DNA from: Vesta saturnalis | Taxonomy: Eukaryota > Arthropoda > Insecta > Coleoptera > Lampyridae | DNA: 64,000 nucleotides | Assembly: GCA_036346205.1 (NCBI GenBank) | Contig: JARFJB010001948.1 | Span: forward strand, 616,001-680,000 | Direction of reading: 5' to 3' | Shown here: positions 33,937 through 45,441 of the stretch, piece by piece | Position numbering within the stretch: the first letter of the stretch is position 1 | Layout: each line of letters begins with the position of its first letter | Position numbers and translations under genes: made by a program | Notes under the pieces: model-generated | Told to the model about the DNA's origin: nothing | Databases searched by the model: none | Seen by the model: the letters and a program-made list of their open reading frames with translations, nothing else

Positions 33937-33987
<51 letters not shown>
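33937..33987. repeat. (TA)n microsatellite
   Basis: About 25 TA units lie some 200 bp right of the mitochondrial insert, so the insert is bracketed by TA arrays. Confidence 0.95.
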
Positions 33988-33988
<1 letters not shown>

Positions 33989-34059
33989 CTACATTGAGAA
34001 ATATGACGCAAACTCACTATTATTTATAAATTTTCTAAAATATAGTCATAGTTGGAAGG

Positions 34060-34380
34060 CAAATTTTCCAAATATTTTTACTATTGCACACGAATTTATT
34101 ATTAATTTTTATATGTAACATCTCCAAAATTTACGCTTTTTTAAAATTGGTTTAATGCCTAAAATATTGGTTTCGTCGTATTGTATAACCTGTTTCGTTA
34201 CGGTGGTTAGCCAAAGTTGTAATATTTTAACATGGACAGCAGATTTGTGCTGCGTTAATTTATTTTTCAGTGGCTGTAATGATGTACCGATATAAACCTT
34301 ATGACAAGAATTACAGGGAATTTGGTAAATGGTATTTTTTATATCATGTTTAGAATTTTTTGATTTTAATTTTAATTGAA
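34060..34380 (-). pseudogene. Penelope-like GIY-YIG endonuclease domain
   Basis: The minus strand reads SKHDIKNTIYQIPCNSCHKV, then YIGTSLQPLKNKLTQHKSAV, then VIQYDETNILGIKPILKKRK. IYQIPC..C..VYIGTS..PLK.RL..HK is the GIY-YIG nuclease of Penelope-like elements, including the CxxC that marks the Penelope type. A frame stop after RCYI ends it. It would normally be fused C-terminal to the RT at 35505-35900, but a segment carrying a Crypton-like fragment lies between. Confidence 0.82.
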
Positions 34381-34879
34381 AAAACGAATTAGATTACATT
34401 TTTTTAGTGATCTGAATATTAAACATTTCTTAATTGTATATGGGGTATTTATATAAGTTTATTTTTCATTTTTTCTGGTGTAGAAACATTGTATAAAAAG
34501 AATTCATTTTTTTCTTAATTACTCTTAATATTTGTTGGATTTTGGATTATTATTTTCAATAAAAGCTTTATAGTGTATTAAGTATTTAGAACAGTAAGGA
34601 CATTTTACCGATCGAAGACAATTGTTTGGAGGAGGAACGAAGCGACCACTCCAATTATTGTCTAAGATCGGTAGTCTTTAATGTTCGAGATGCTTATGAC
34701 GTTTTTTGCACGACTAAATTTATTAAAAAGATTTAAATATGTACTTAATAAACAACGATATGTACATATGTATATTAGTCTCGTTATATCAAGTTGTCTT
34801 AATGTAAAAATTTGTATTTCGTTGCTATAACAATTTGTAAATAACTGCAGCTATTACAGTCCTTTTGTGAAAATAACAT
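34381..34879 (-). other. uncertain Penelope linker region
   Basis: One minus-strand frame reads DNNWSGRFVPPPNNCLRSVK then CPYCSKYLIHYKAF, with a CxxC pair but no matching His pair. It might be part of the Penelope linker or a separate remnant. No firm assignment. Confidence 0.25.
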
Positions 34880-35415
34880 TGACAACTAGAATGAATATTT
34901 TAAGTGAATTTGAAAAATTTCTTGCACACAAGGTAGTAGATCACATATTAAGGTAAAGATACATTAGTATATTATTATATTTTTTATAGGTAGGAATGAT
35001 ATTAGGAATAGCTGTTGCATGTAGACGAAAAGGGTTATATAATACAAAAATAGAAAACTTTGAGAAACGTGATGGATTTAATCATTATAAAATACCCCAA
35101 ACGAAGAGAAATATTCAGCGATCATTTGCACATAATAAAGTTAACTATTTGGACATATATTACAAATATAAAAATCTCCAGCCAAAAAATGCAAAATCAT
35201 TTCATTTCTTTTTAAACTATCGAATTGGGAAATGCACTAATCAGGTTATTGGAAAGGGTACAGTAGCGACAAGGAAACTCATCCACAAGAGTCGCACTGG
35301 GTTCCAGTAGATGGTACTGAAATTTTTTCATCGGCAGCTGTTTTCCAAAATAAGCTTCAGGTGACAATTGGAAATTGTAATAACTGTACTTTCAATATTT
35401 ATGTTAATAGGTGAA
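34880..35415 (+). pseudogene. Crypton-like tyrosine recombinase, copy 2, internally deleted
   Basis: A possible first exon (FEKFLAHKVVDHIL, ending AAG|GTAAAG near 34954) is followed by an acceptor TTTTTTATAG at 34988. The next exon reads VGMILGIAVACRRKGLYNTK, then IPQTKRNIQRSFAHNKVNYL, then FHFFLNYRIGKCTNQVIGKG. ACRR is the box holding the first catalytic Arg. After a shift, the Cys/Asn-rich tail is VTIGNCNNCTFNIYVNR and a stop. The HCFRR..GGW..Y segment, with the catalytic His, Arg and Tyr, is missing, so it is inactive. It lies between the two Penelope domains on the opposite strand. Confidence 0.72.
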
Positions 35416-35504
35416 TTATAAAAATTATTATTATTTAAAATTGAATAAATGTACTTACCGTTCTAGAACACTAAAATACTTACCGTCGTACTTATTCTTA
35501 GCAA

Positions 35505-35900
35505 CTAGTAAACAAAACTTACTGTCGTGGAAACAGACGAGATAAACAACCAGATAGAGCATAGTCGCGCAAAAATAATATTTTTAATGTGTATTTGACG
35601 AAAATTTGGATCTACAATTTTTAAACATCTTTCAACAGTGTTACTAAGAATATTAATTTTGTTACCTAAAGGGTGATTGAAAAAAATGTAGATAGGTTGG
35701 TGAAACCCGTCAATATTAATTAAATTATCTTTTCTAATTACTAATGTATCCAAAAACGATATTTTCTTTACTTTTTCAGTTTCAATTGTAAATTGTAATT
35801 TGGTATTAAATTGATTAAATACACTCAAAGTTTCTAGAATTTTATCACTGGGTGCACTTAATAAAATATCATCAACGTAACGAAAATAAAATGAAGGTAT
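35505..35900 (-). pseudogene. Penelope-like reverse transcriptase fragment
   Basis: The minus strand reads IPSFYFRYVDDILLSAPSDK with the catalytic YVDD (35869-35880), then FNTKLQFTIETEKVKKISFL, then DTLVIRKDNLINIDGFHQPI, then NHPLGNKINILSNTVERCL. YVDD followed by a HP..K/FT.E.E....I.FLD block and a Y+KPT/HP...K box is characteristic of Penelope-like RT. Only the palm and the segment after it remain; the N-terminal half is lost at an inverted duplication starting at 35905. Confidence 0.82.
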
Positions 35901-35950
35901 AAAACCAAATTACAATTTACAATTGAAACTGAAAAAGAAAATAAAATATC
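35758..35950. repeat. inverted duplication of a Penelope RT segment
   Basis: About 45 bp at 35758-35802 recur in inverted orientation at 35905-35950. The plus strand there reads TKLQFTIETEKENKIS and the minus strand at 35758 reads TKLQFTIETEKVKKIS. The two copies enclose about 100 bp containing YVDD. Partial inverted head-to-head copies are typical of Penelope insertions. Confidence 0.7.
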
Positions 35951-37470
35951 TTTCTTGTACAGTGCATCCCATTTTGGTTGAGACAGCCAAGTATCTCGGT
36001 TGTTGTTGAAGATAGAACCTTGCGGTTTTCGCGGACCTGTGCCACTTTTTTGTGAAACACAAGATGTCCTGAACGGATTTTTCCTAACTTCTTTGGTTCA
36101 TAAGTTACAGAGCGTTTTTGAAAATTCACACTTTTTGGACCCCCTCCATATCTACGAAGTTTCTCAGCGATAATGTCAAATTGAAAACTTATCCCATAGA
36201 GAATCTTATGTAGAATTTAGTGGCGCACTTAATTTTTTTTTCGGGGTATGGTTATGGAGGTACGACTCAAATTTTAAAATGTTGCAAAATTAAAAAAAAA
36301 ACATAGTTTTTTGTATAACTGGAAAGTTAAAAAAAAAACAGTGGCGCCCCGTTTTTACGGTCCAAAATTGTGCATTTTCTAATTTATGAACCGATTTTTT
36401 TGAAAGTCGGGCATTGGGGATTTTTAAGATCGCTAAGTCTAAATCATTTGTGAACATTTTTTTGGTCAAAATTTGTTTACATATATGAGAAAACATTATG
36501 GCAGATAACTTGGCAGCGGATTTTAAATATATATTCATATTTATTTAACGATTGCACACAAAATTTGGTGTACACCACAGACGCAAAATGTCTTTGATGG
36601 CCTCAAAATAAAATAAATCATTTTTTTATTCAATTATTCTTATTTTTAATGCTTAATAATTAACTGAATGTGTTTTAATGAAAAGCGCGACCCTGCTGAG
36701 CCTTGCGTCAAAGGCACGTAAATGTTGTGGTAAATACGTCCCTGATGTAACCCCCAGTCTGTGAGGGATTATTCTGTTTATGTAGCATACTGAAATAAGT
36801 TATAAAACACACAACTAAAGTTGTATACAAATATTTCTATAGATACAGTGACTTTGTAATGAAACTATTAGTTACTTCTAATAAAATTCCTTTATTGGTA
36901 ATGGTAATTCTACAAAACTTTTTGTTTTTTGTAGCCAGAATATGTAATATTTGAAAGGCATATAAAAACTTAGTTTTATCTCATTATTTTAGCAATTTCG
37001 GAAAGCTTTTAGTACTTTTATGGCTTAGTGCATACAGAGTTTGCAACTTTTAAAAAGTATATGCGTTTGGCATGCTACGTTCGATATTATACATGTAAGT
37101 GCTTTGAACTATTTTAAAGTGCTTTTCCACTTGTATTGTAAATTTCACTTATATGAAATATTCATTTCTTGAAGGACTTCTTTGTGTCAAAACCCTCAAC
37201 TTCATTAGAATGAGAAACCCACGAATAAACAGCTTTAATAAAACTTAGTATAATGATTTTCATTGACAAAGTAAGCTTCATTCGGAAAATTAAATTATCA
37301 GCAATGAATTCGTTATTTGTTTCTCTTTGAAGTAGTATAAACATGCCACTGATATGCAGTTTACACATAGCAAAATGGGCGTTATAGATAAATTGCTTGG
37401 TTAAGATTTGAGAAATATTAGCTCCATCAGGCTTAAAGTTGTAAAGTCACAAAAAAACGACCATTTAATT
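35951..37470. other. AT-rich repeat-like interval, no gene
   Basis: A terminus-like TACAGTGCATCCCATTTTGG lies at about 35955-35975 and resembles a TA-targeting transposon end, but I found no inverted partner. Several A- and T-runs occur near 36280-36340. Short frames look random. Confidence 0.35.
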
Positions 37471-37477
37471 ATAATTT

Positions 37478-37511
37478 ATACATTTCGGTTGACAATTTCA
37501 ACCTTCATCAG
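37478..37511 (-). ncRNA. hammerhead-ribozyme-like motif (candidate)
   Basis: The minus strand has CTGATGA (37511-37505), a 5-bp stem GGTTG/CAACC (37503-37499 with 37491-37487) closing a 7-nt loop, then GAAA (37486-37483). CUGAUGA - stem II - GAAA is the hammerhead core. Penelope-like elements are known to carry minimal hammerheads, and the orientation matches the RT at 35505-35900. An extra A between CTGATGA and the stem, and the lack of a clear stem III or cleavage triplet, weaken the call. Confidence 0.35.
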
Positions 37512-37915
37512 AAAATTAAAATTTAGGTCAGAATTATGGTGATCACATAAACAGATACATTAAAAAAGATAAACATCTACTTGAATTTATAAACTAGAAA
37601 GATTTTGAACGTTCACAATTTCGCCCCTTTCACAAAGAGTAGTGGTCACTGCAAATAATACCACTACAGAAAGAAAGCGATTAAAAAACATTCTTTGTCA
37701 GGAATAAGAAGATCGTCCGATCCAAAATAACAGCAGGACCAGGAGCACCGAAGAAGCAGGAAGGACATCAAGGAACTAATTCACGAAAGCTATCAGTAAC
37801 TGAAGAAAGGAGCCAATCATATGAAGAGGAACGCCGCAGGGTAAATTAATTTATTTCCTACCTTATATCCTTAAAATATTAACAAATCCCTCCATTTTCT
37901 GTCGAACTCCTAACT
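37512..37915. other. unassigned interval
   Basis: Moderate GC near 37700-37850 but no ORF or recognisable element end. Confidence 0.3.
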
Positions 37916-38037
37916 CTAAGTCTTTAGCCATCGGGGTGTGAGGCTGCACCTCGGTGGGAGTTCACCTTACACATACACAGTAAATATTAGAAAATTTTTA
38001 TTTGCACTTCCCAAACTCACGTACTAACCTATTTTAC

Positions 38038-39020
38038 GATGGTAAATCCGCACCTCACAGTCCCTTTCCCTTACCCTCACCCCGACAAAGACCCCGACAC
38101 GATTACGTAGTCTGTCGTAGCCTCGCTAACGGTAGCACCGACACGAACGACTACCATCACCTCACCCTCAACCTCTACCATGTCCATATCCTCTTCATCT
38201 CCCTCATCCTCATTCTCGACCTCCACCCTTACCCAATTGAAATCCCGATATTGCTTACGCAACATTCCCAAGACCGTTGCTTCCCAGTAGTAATTATTCA
38301 CCACCCTACGTCCTTTATAACTCCCGTAGGTGAATCTTATATTCAACCACAACACCGCACTCATGAAAACTTCCCAACCCATCCCGGCCACTGAAGTGGA
38401 GAATTCTATTCAAGCCACCTTCAGAACCCCAACCGTTTCCTTATACCAACATTCTGGCCCAACGCACACCCGACCCGCACCCAAATCCCTCTCCTTGCGA
38501 TGCGACATCCGCGAGGTTGACCGTGACACAACCCCCGAAGAGATTATACAGGCCGTCAATCTCGCTCATGTAACCAAGTCCGTCCGTATAATTTCCAGAG
38601 CCACCAACCGTCCTACGTTCTTTGTACGAATCCTTATCAATTCCAAATCCTCCATCGACTACCTCTTGCATAACGGCGTCTGTATGTTAAGCAGATGCTA
38701 CCAATGCGAGCCTCCTTACACCTCCAATCCTGTACCCAAGTATTGCTCCACCTGTACTCAGATGGGCTACCTCGCAGTAGAGTGTCCTACCGGTCCCTGA
38801 ACTGCCTCTCATGTGGCGAAGCCATAAATCCCAAGGTAGCCATTCCATATCCTAGCCAAAGTGTAACAACTGCGGTGGGTCCCACGCTATTTACAATTTC
38901 GACTGTGAGAAGCGGCGGGAGATACCATCCTCTCTGCCAAAGTGGTCTCCCTCTCCAAGCTGCGCTTGGAAGGGGTACAACGGTCGGTTTTAGCACTCCC
39001 TACTACCGATCGAAGTAAGC
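38038..39020 (+). pseudogene. LINE ORF1 (Gag-like, zinc-knuckle), copy 2
   Basis: ATG 38038 begins MVNPHLTVPFPYPHPDKDPD and soon stops; other frames continue. The best-preserved part, 38330-38800, reads SLRCDIREVDRDTTPEEIIQ, then VRIISRATNRPTFFVRILIN, then CYQCEPPYTSNPVPKYCSTC and GYLAVECPTG, with Cys spacing of a CCHC-type knuckle region. A further Cys segment (NCLSCGEA, KCNNCGGSH-like) follows in a shifted frame. It aligns with copy 1 at 9988-10240. Confidence 0.7.
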
Positions 39021-39119
39021 TTCTACACTCACTCCCTAATTTCCCATCCTTCATTCCCGCAGCAATGGATCTGATGATAAGGACACAGACCACATACAAA
39101 TATAAGCCAAACCAGAAAC

Positions 39120-39340
39120 AAAGCTAACCAACCGAGGCACCCTCAACACAACCCACCACATCTACCTGTGCCACAACCCCGACAGAGGCAAGCGAGGTAC
39201 TGCACTCCTAATACACTCCGCAACACCTTGAGTGTGTAGCTGCGATGGTGCACCTTCCCTTACATCCTATAATAGTATTCTGCTATTATAACCCCCCTGG
39301 ACACATGGACACAACACCCTTTCCTCTCCATTACTACATT
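39120..39340 (+). pseudogene. LINE ORF2 endonuclease start, copy 2
   Basis: Fragments read GKRGTALLIHSAT, then VAAMVHLPLHP and IIVFCYYNPPGH, aligning with HGTTLLIKNCFL and VIISYYYPPGHN in copy 1. The frame is broken and the rest of ORF2 is absent. Confidence 0.65.
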
Positions 39341-39794
39341 GTGCCGGGCCCACCATCTCTCTGGCATTCCTTTGTAGCACTTATATAATTTGTTGCAAAG
39401 AAAAAGTATAAAAACGAACTTAACCTTATTTTTTAAGCTCTATAACCCAAAAATATTTTCATGTATACAGTGTGTTGCACATTTGCTGCACAGCACTCTA
39501 CTCTCTTATTCTAAATAAGACACCCTGTATATTATTACATTTTTCCTGTTGAAATTGAGGGACACTTTGTTAAGCATATATGTCACCTACAGTCCACTGT
39601 TTGAAATATGCAGCTATTTCAGAAATATTTGATAAAAACCAAAAACTGTGTCTAATAAACCCCCTCACCGCGGCTGGATTTTTTTCCAAAATCTGATTAA
39701 CCCCAGAAGAAATAAAGTGAAGCTTAAATACAAAGTTTCAAGTACGTGCGTATTATGATTATCGTGAACACTAACATACATCTACACACACAAC

Positions 39795-39795
39795 T

Positions 39796-39848
<53 letters not shown>

Positions 39849-39855
39849 CACAAAT

Positions 39856-39914
<59 letters not shown>

Positions 39915-40755
39915 AACGAACACGAACACGAACGCGAACGCAAAGGCAAACGCAAAAGTAAACGCAGACGCAAACGCAAACGCAAGCGCAAACACAAACA
40001 AACGCAAACGCAAACGCAAACGCAAACACGAACGCGAACGCAAACTGAAACGCAAACATAGACGCAGACGCAGACGCAAACGCAACCGCAAGCGCAAGTG
40101 CAAACGCAAACGTAAACACAAACGCAAACGCAAACGCAAACGCAATCGCAAACGCAAAGGCGAACGCGAACGCGAACACGAACACGAAGACGAACACGAA
40201 CAAGAACACGCACACGAACACTAACACAAACACTATCACAAAACACAAAACAAAACACAAAACACAAAACACAAAACACAAAACACAAAACACAAAACAA
40301 AACAAAACAAAACACAAAACACAAAACACAAAACACAAAACACAAAAACGCAAAACGCAAAACGCAAAACGCAAAACGCAAAACGCAAAACGCAAAACGA
40401 AAAGCAAACGCAAACGCAAAACGCAAAACAAAACGCAGAACGAGAACGCAGAACAGAACGCAAACGCAAAACGCAAAACTAACACACAAAACAAAACACA
40501 AAACACAAAACACAAAACACAAAACACAAAACAAAACACAAAACACAAAACACAAAAACAAAACACAAAACACAAAACACAAAACACAAAACACAAAACA
40601 CAAAACACAAAACACAAAACACAAAACACAAAACACAAAACACAAAACACAAAACACAAAACACAAAACACAAAACACAAAACACAAAACACAAAACACA
40701 AAACACAAAACACAAAACACAAAACACAAAACACAAAACACAAAACACAACACAA
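39795..40755. repeat. compound microsatellite: (CA)n, (CGAACA)n, (GCAAAC)n, (AAAACAC)n
   Basis: Pure (CA)n at about 39797-39845 passes into hexamer CGAACA units (to about 39945), GCAAAC units (to about 40165) and finally a long 7-bp AAAACAC array (about 40230-40750). The long Cys/Val/Phe/Leu frames on the minus strand are translation of these repeats, not genes. The 7-mer is not the insect telomere repeat TTAGG. Confidence 0.93.
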
Positions 40756-40776
40756 AGGTATGTTGCAAGCTAATTG

Positions 40777-42036
40777 TGAATAATAGTATTTTACATTACA
40801 AGCCAGGTAAAACAATTTTTCCTGGCGATAGGATGATGATGTTAGGCGAGCCTGTCATATTCTTAAGCGAGTAAAAACGGTTACCTGGCGTGTCATGTAT
40901 AAAATTTTATTTGTTTTTCATTTGTAAATAAACCGACAACTCAATGAAATAAAATTTTCCCTTTTTTTCATTACTCCGTCAATAGCGCTTATCGTATCGT
41001 ATTTTACTATTTATTATTTTGCTAATACAATGTGAGCAAGGTACTGTCGTCTCTAACTTGTAAAAGATCAACAACTTTCGCCTCTAACCTGTTAATTTCT
41101 TAACTAGTAGCTAACTTGTTAAGATTGCCTTTCAACGGCGGTAAGCTGACATTTACAAATTCGTAACAAATAAATTTTTTTACAAGTTAGTACCTTCTAA
41201 TAGTTATTTACGTTAGAGTAACGGAAAAGCTGATTTTACAACGCGACAGCTCGTTTGGGGCTCGAGCCCGAAGGGCGAGTTCCCCATTACTTGAACCGTT
41301 CGAAAATCACTTTACGCACGAAATTTGTATAAAATTTTTTGGCCGGCAATTACTATTTAAGAAAAGAATATAATTAGAACATTGGAAATTATTTAATTTT
41401 TTAATATTGGTACTCGCAAACTTTGACATTTTGTCTAATTCATCATTTTGGAACATGTCAGACTCAGACAGTTTAATTTTTGAAGCAACATCGCCAGAAT
41501 TTTAAATTTAGTTAGTTTAATGCATGTTTACTAATAACAAATAAACATATTTTTTAAAGAAAATATAATTTTACATGTCTTTTTTTTATTAAGTTTTTGA
41601 ATACAAACCTAAATAAAATTGAAAAAGTATTACCATTTGTTACTCAATAGTACACATGCATTAACCTAACTAAACGTAAGCTATGTAAAATCCCTTTTGC
41701 AAGCTACTAACTTGTAAAAATTTTGCAAGTCAACTGTCATTAACAGCATGTGTATGTGTGCCCGTAATTTGACAATTAGTTACCCATTGTAGTAGTACTT
41801 GAAGCCAAGGCTGACGAGATATTTAGAAATGTCATTATGAATAAATTTATATCATAAAGTCATATTTTTAATATCATTTACGAATGAATAATAAATAAAA
41901 TATACATTACAATATACGCAAGCTAACAGTTTTTACTGGCTCGAACAGATAACAGGCGCGCCTGGCGGCTCGCCAATAAACTTTTCGCCAGTAGAAACTT
42001 ATCTTCCATGCTAACAATGTAAAATACTATTATTCA
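40777..42036. mobile_element. non-autonomous inverted-repeat element, 1.26 kb
   Basis: The left end TGAATAATAGTATTTTACAT (40777) and right end ATGTAAAATACTATTATTCA (to 42036) are perfect inverses over 20 bp. Similarity then continues, with gaps, for about 170 bp (for example CAGGCGCGCC..GGCTCGCC on the right against GGCGAGCC on the left). The interior has short inverted segments around ACTAACTTGTAAAA. No coding capacity was found. A target duplication was not resolved because the left side abuts a microsatellite. Confidence 0.65.
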
Positions 42037-43562
42037 GGCGGGCGGCATTTGGAATTTTGATTTTAAGTTAGCTAGGCTATTAACCTCTATCTATTTGATA
42101 TAAAGGTTTAAACGTCTATCTGACATAGACTGTTGTTTTTTTTTACAATGTTGGCTACTTTCGTTATGAACATATTACAACTGAGGTTGCATAATTATCC
42201 TTAAAAAAACGCATTAAGTATTTCATTTCTCTTTATTTCCACTTAGTAGGTGAGAAGGTCTTATTATATTTTCTACTCAATTGTTGTAAATTCATTTTAT
42301 AATATTATTTCAAAGGATATTAATAAGGACTATTTCCCGCATTCATATTGCACCAATCACGTTTTCTAAAATTTCAAATACTGATCAGTAATACTTACAA
42401 AATGCCTTGGACGAATACTTGCAAAAAAATTGACAAATATTTTTCTTTTGAAATGTAACTAATATGTATTAAAATCTCGTATTAGCATATATTTTTAACA
42501 CTTTAACATCATTAAGGGGAAATTAATACTTTATCAGTTCCTACACACATTATTTGGGAAACAGTCTTATCAAAAACACATTGGGGTCGCTTCTTTGCAG
42601 ATAAAGCTTTGTCTGTTATTGGGTAAAATGCCTTAGGACAACCCCTGGCCACCGTGTCAACAATCTTACGAGAAGATTTTACCGGCAAAAAACCAGTCGT
42701 TTGGTACATTACAATTCATTATTTCTCTCATAGTAAATTTGCCTAATCACATTGCTCTATTTTATGCTATATGAATGCGTTACAAACAAGCTAAATGAAT
42801 TTTATCTATCCCACCTTATTTTGCATTAGAGCAGGCCATGACATGTTTTTTCCTGTGGTGCTATTCCCACTTATCAAAATGACAAGAAGTCAATTTGATG
42901 GCGTCCTGTAAAAAGTAATCGTGATGTGTTGCCTACTTAAGTAACGCATATGATGCCAAAGAGTACCAAATCGCAAATTTTAAGATGCTATAAGCATAAG
43001 AACTTAAATCAATTTTTCGTGCGCACATTAAGTATGTATTTGGTTTTAGGTTTTACAGCGAACTATCCAAGATATCATCTATTAGCTTCATTTTAAAAAT
43101 ATAAGCCATATTTATCAAAAGTCAAGCTATGGTGGTAAGTTTTTGTTCTTTTGACAATGCCCTTTCGAGAGCCCAGACCGACCTGCTCTTATCTTATACA
43201 CCAGGGTTTATTACTGCCTCAACCTGCTGTCATCTGCATGTAAGTTAAACATACAACGGCACAGTTACACCAGTGAAAGGCTTCATGTCGGGAAAGACAC
43301 CCGATGTAGTCTTTTACTTACTCCATTGGATAGAAAGGTTCTCGCCTCAATTATGCCAATCTCCGGGGTATCAATTAAACAGCGTAACGGGTATTTGCCC
43401 AGATTCTTGTAATTGATACTCCACGTCACACCGCACACCGACTCACACAAACACGCCTACACTAGACAAAATAATTAAAACCGAAATGCAGGAAGCCGAC
43501 GGGTTGAAGGCAGCAAGCCGCGCGCAATTAGACCGTATTTCTGTCACCCAGTGTAGTAAATT
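42037..43562. other. unassigned interval
   Basis: A minus-strand frame at 42512-42709 (SSRKIVDTVARGCPKAFYPI) is unrecognised and could be chance or an exon remnant. A GC-richer patch at 43180-43440 holds no clear ORF. Confidence 0.3.
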
Positions 43563-44162
43563 CACACACGCACACGCGCACACGCGCACACGCGCACGCG
43601 CACGCACGCACGCGCAGCGCACCGCACACCGCACACACGCACACACGCACACACGCACACACGCACAGCACACACGCACCACGACACGCACACGACCACA
43701 CACGCACACACGCACACACAGCACACACGCACACACGCACGCACCACGCACACACGCACGACACGCACCACGCACCACGCACGCACACACACACACGCAC
43801 ACAGCACACACGCACAGCACGCAGCACGCACCACGCACCACGCACGCACGCACCACGCACACACGCACACACCACACAGCACACGCACACACACACACAC
43901 GCACACACGCACACACGCACACACGCACACACGCACACACGCACACGACACACACACAGCACACAGCACACACGACACCACACGCACACACGCACACACG
44001 CACACACGCACACACACGCACACCACGCACCACGCACACACGCACACACCACACACGCACACACGCACACACGCACACGCACACACGCACACCACACGCA
44101 CACACGCACGCACACACGCACACCGCACCACACGCACACACGCACACACGCACACACGCACA
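43563..44162. repeat. (CACACG)-type microsatellite array, 0.6 kb
   Basis: Alternating CA, CG and GCAC units (CACACGCACACACG, CACCACGCACC) run throughout. Open frames on both strands are simple-repeat translations. It starts exactly where the adjacent LINE RT frame breaks off. Confidence 0.93.
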
Positions 44163-44690
44163 CGTCGTTTATGTACAGCAGAAAAGTGTAGGCGCTATAA
44201 CGGATCCCTGTGGTACGCCCGCGTTAATGCTAACTTCTTTGAAAAAAGCCATCAACTACGACACGTATTCGTCTTTTATCAAGGAAACTAGAAACCCAGT
44301 TGATGAGCGTATCATTTAACCCAATGAAGTGAGTTTGGCAGAAACACTTATGCCAAACTTGGTCAAATGCCTTTGAGATATCTAAAGCGACTACAACTGT
44401 TTCACCGGACTGCTCTACTGTATTGTTCCAAACTTGGGTAACATATGAAAGAAGATCGCCTGTTGAACGACTTTGCCTAAACCCATATTGGTAGTCACTA
44501 AGGAGTTTGTTAGTTTCAAGGATTGCTGATTGATGGCTTTTTCCATGATTTTAGACAAAATGGAAGTGATGGCAATTGGTCTGTAATTTGAGGGATCGGT
44601 CTTATCACCTTTTTTGGGAATAGGTTGAACATTTGCTAACTTCCATGATGAAGGGAATTCCCCAGAAGTTTTAATAATTCAATAATCTAT
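44163..44690 (-). pseudogene. non-LTR reverse transcriptase fragment (Jockey/CR1/I-like)
   Basis: On the minus strand, in two alternating frames: SSWKLANVQPIPKKGDKTDP, SNYRPIAITSILSKIMEKAI, YQYGFRQSRSTGDLLSYVTQ, TVVVALDISKAFDQVWHK, NWVSSFLDKRRIRVVVDG and INAGVPQGSVIAPTLF. These are RT fingers and palm motifs up to the block just before the catalytic YADD, where the CA array begins. At least three frameshifts are present. Confidence 0.85.
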
Positions 44691-45441
44691 TGATTTTTTG
44701 CTTTAGCACGATTCACGTTTCTGTAGATCGATACCTAAAATTTAACTTTTCATCATTCACAGCTTAAATCTAATTCAACCATATGTAAACTTTCAACCAA
44801 AGAGCCAACAGTAATTACAAAAAATTATTATTAATTTTATTAAATACATAAATAAAAAGTTTACCTCGAGTAGAATTTGAACGTACGACATCCACTTTAT
44901 TTTTCTATTTATGAAATTAGCAAAAGTACTTATTTATATTTTTGTTAATGCGCTAATGGGTTTTATATTTATTTCAAAATACCATTTGCACCCAGGTAAT
45001 GGCACAACCATTTGTTAACCGGATTGTTAATCCGGGAACAATACAATTTTTCCGTGAAAATAGCTTAAAGCGCCTTATTTTATTAACAGAACATACAACT
45101 TAATAAAATCGATTTTAGTTGTTTCATAGAATAGTATGAATTCCTTGCTCAGTTTAGCACTTGAAAAATTTCAACAAAAAAATTACGTGTGAAATATAAA
45201 AGAACCAATACTTTATTTTAATAATTAAAAGTCATGTTGATCTTTCATATTAATTATTCTACGTTAAGGATGGGGGAAAGTACTACACGAAAACTTCAAA
45301 TTCATGTATTGTCTTACTCCATAAAAACAACAAATTAGTAAAGACTTATTTTATATGCTGCTTTTGACAAGAGAAACAACATTATAAATACCCACACAAT
45401 GCAATTCTACCTAAGTTACCTATTTAAAGAGCGATTACGTT
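44691..45441. other. AT-rich interval, no feature recognised
   Basis: No ORF, element end or RNA gene was seen before the target duplication at 45442. Confidence 0.35.

Larger units (their letters stand above)
37920..39360 (+). mobile_element. Jockey-like non-LTR retrotransposon, copy 2, truncated
   Basis: It shares the 5' segment GTGTGAGGCTGCACCTCGG with copy 1 (9508-9525). ORF1 (38038-39020) and the start of the ORF2 endonuclease are present. ORF2 breaks off near 39360, so the copy is 3'-truncated or was cut by a later rearrangement. The sense strand is C-rich like copy 1. Confidence 0.75.

Noticed and set aside
39795..40755. Telomeric repeat
   Set aside because: The unit is AAAACAC, not the insect TTAGG repeat, and unique sequence follows on both sides.
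39724..40815. Minus-strand frame of 363 codons (Cys/Val/Phe/Leu/Ala/Arg repeats)
   Set aside because: It translates the CA, CGAACA, GCAAAC and AAAACAC arrays; all overlapping frames are open too.
43443..44319. Long overlapping frames on both strands
   Set aside because: Simple-repeat translation of the CACACG array; only the flanking LINE RT is real coding sequence.
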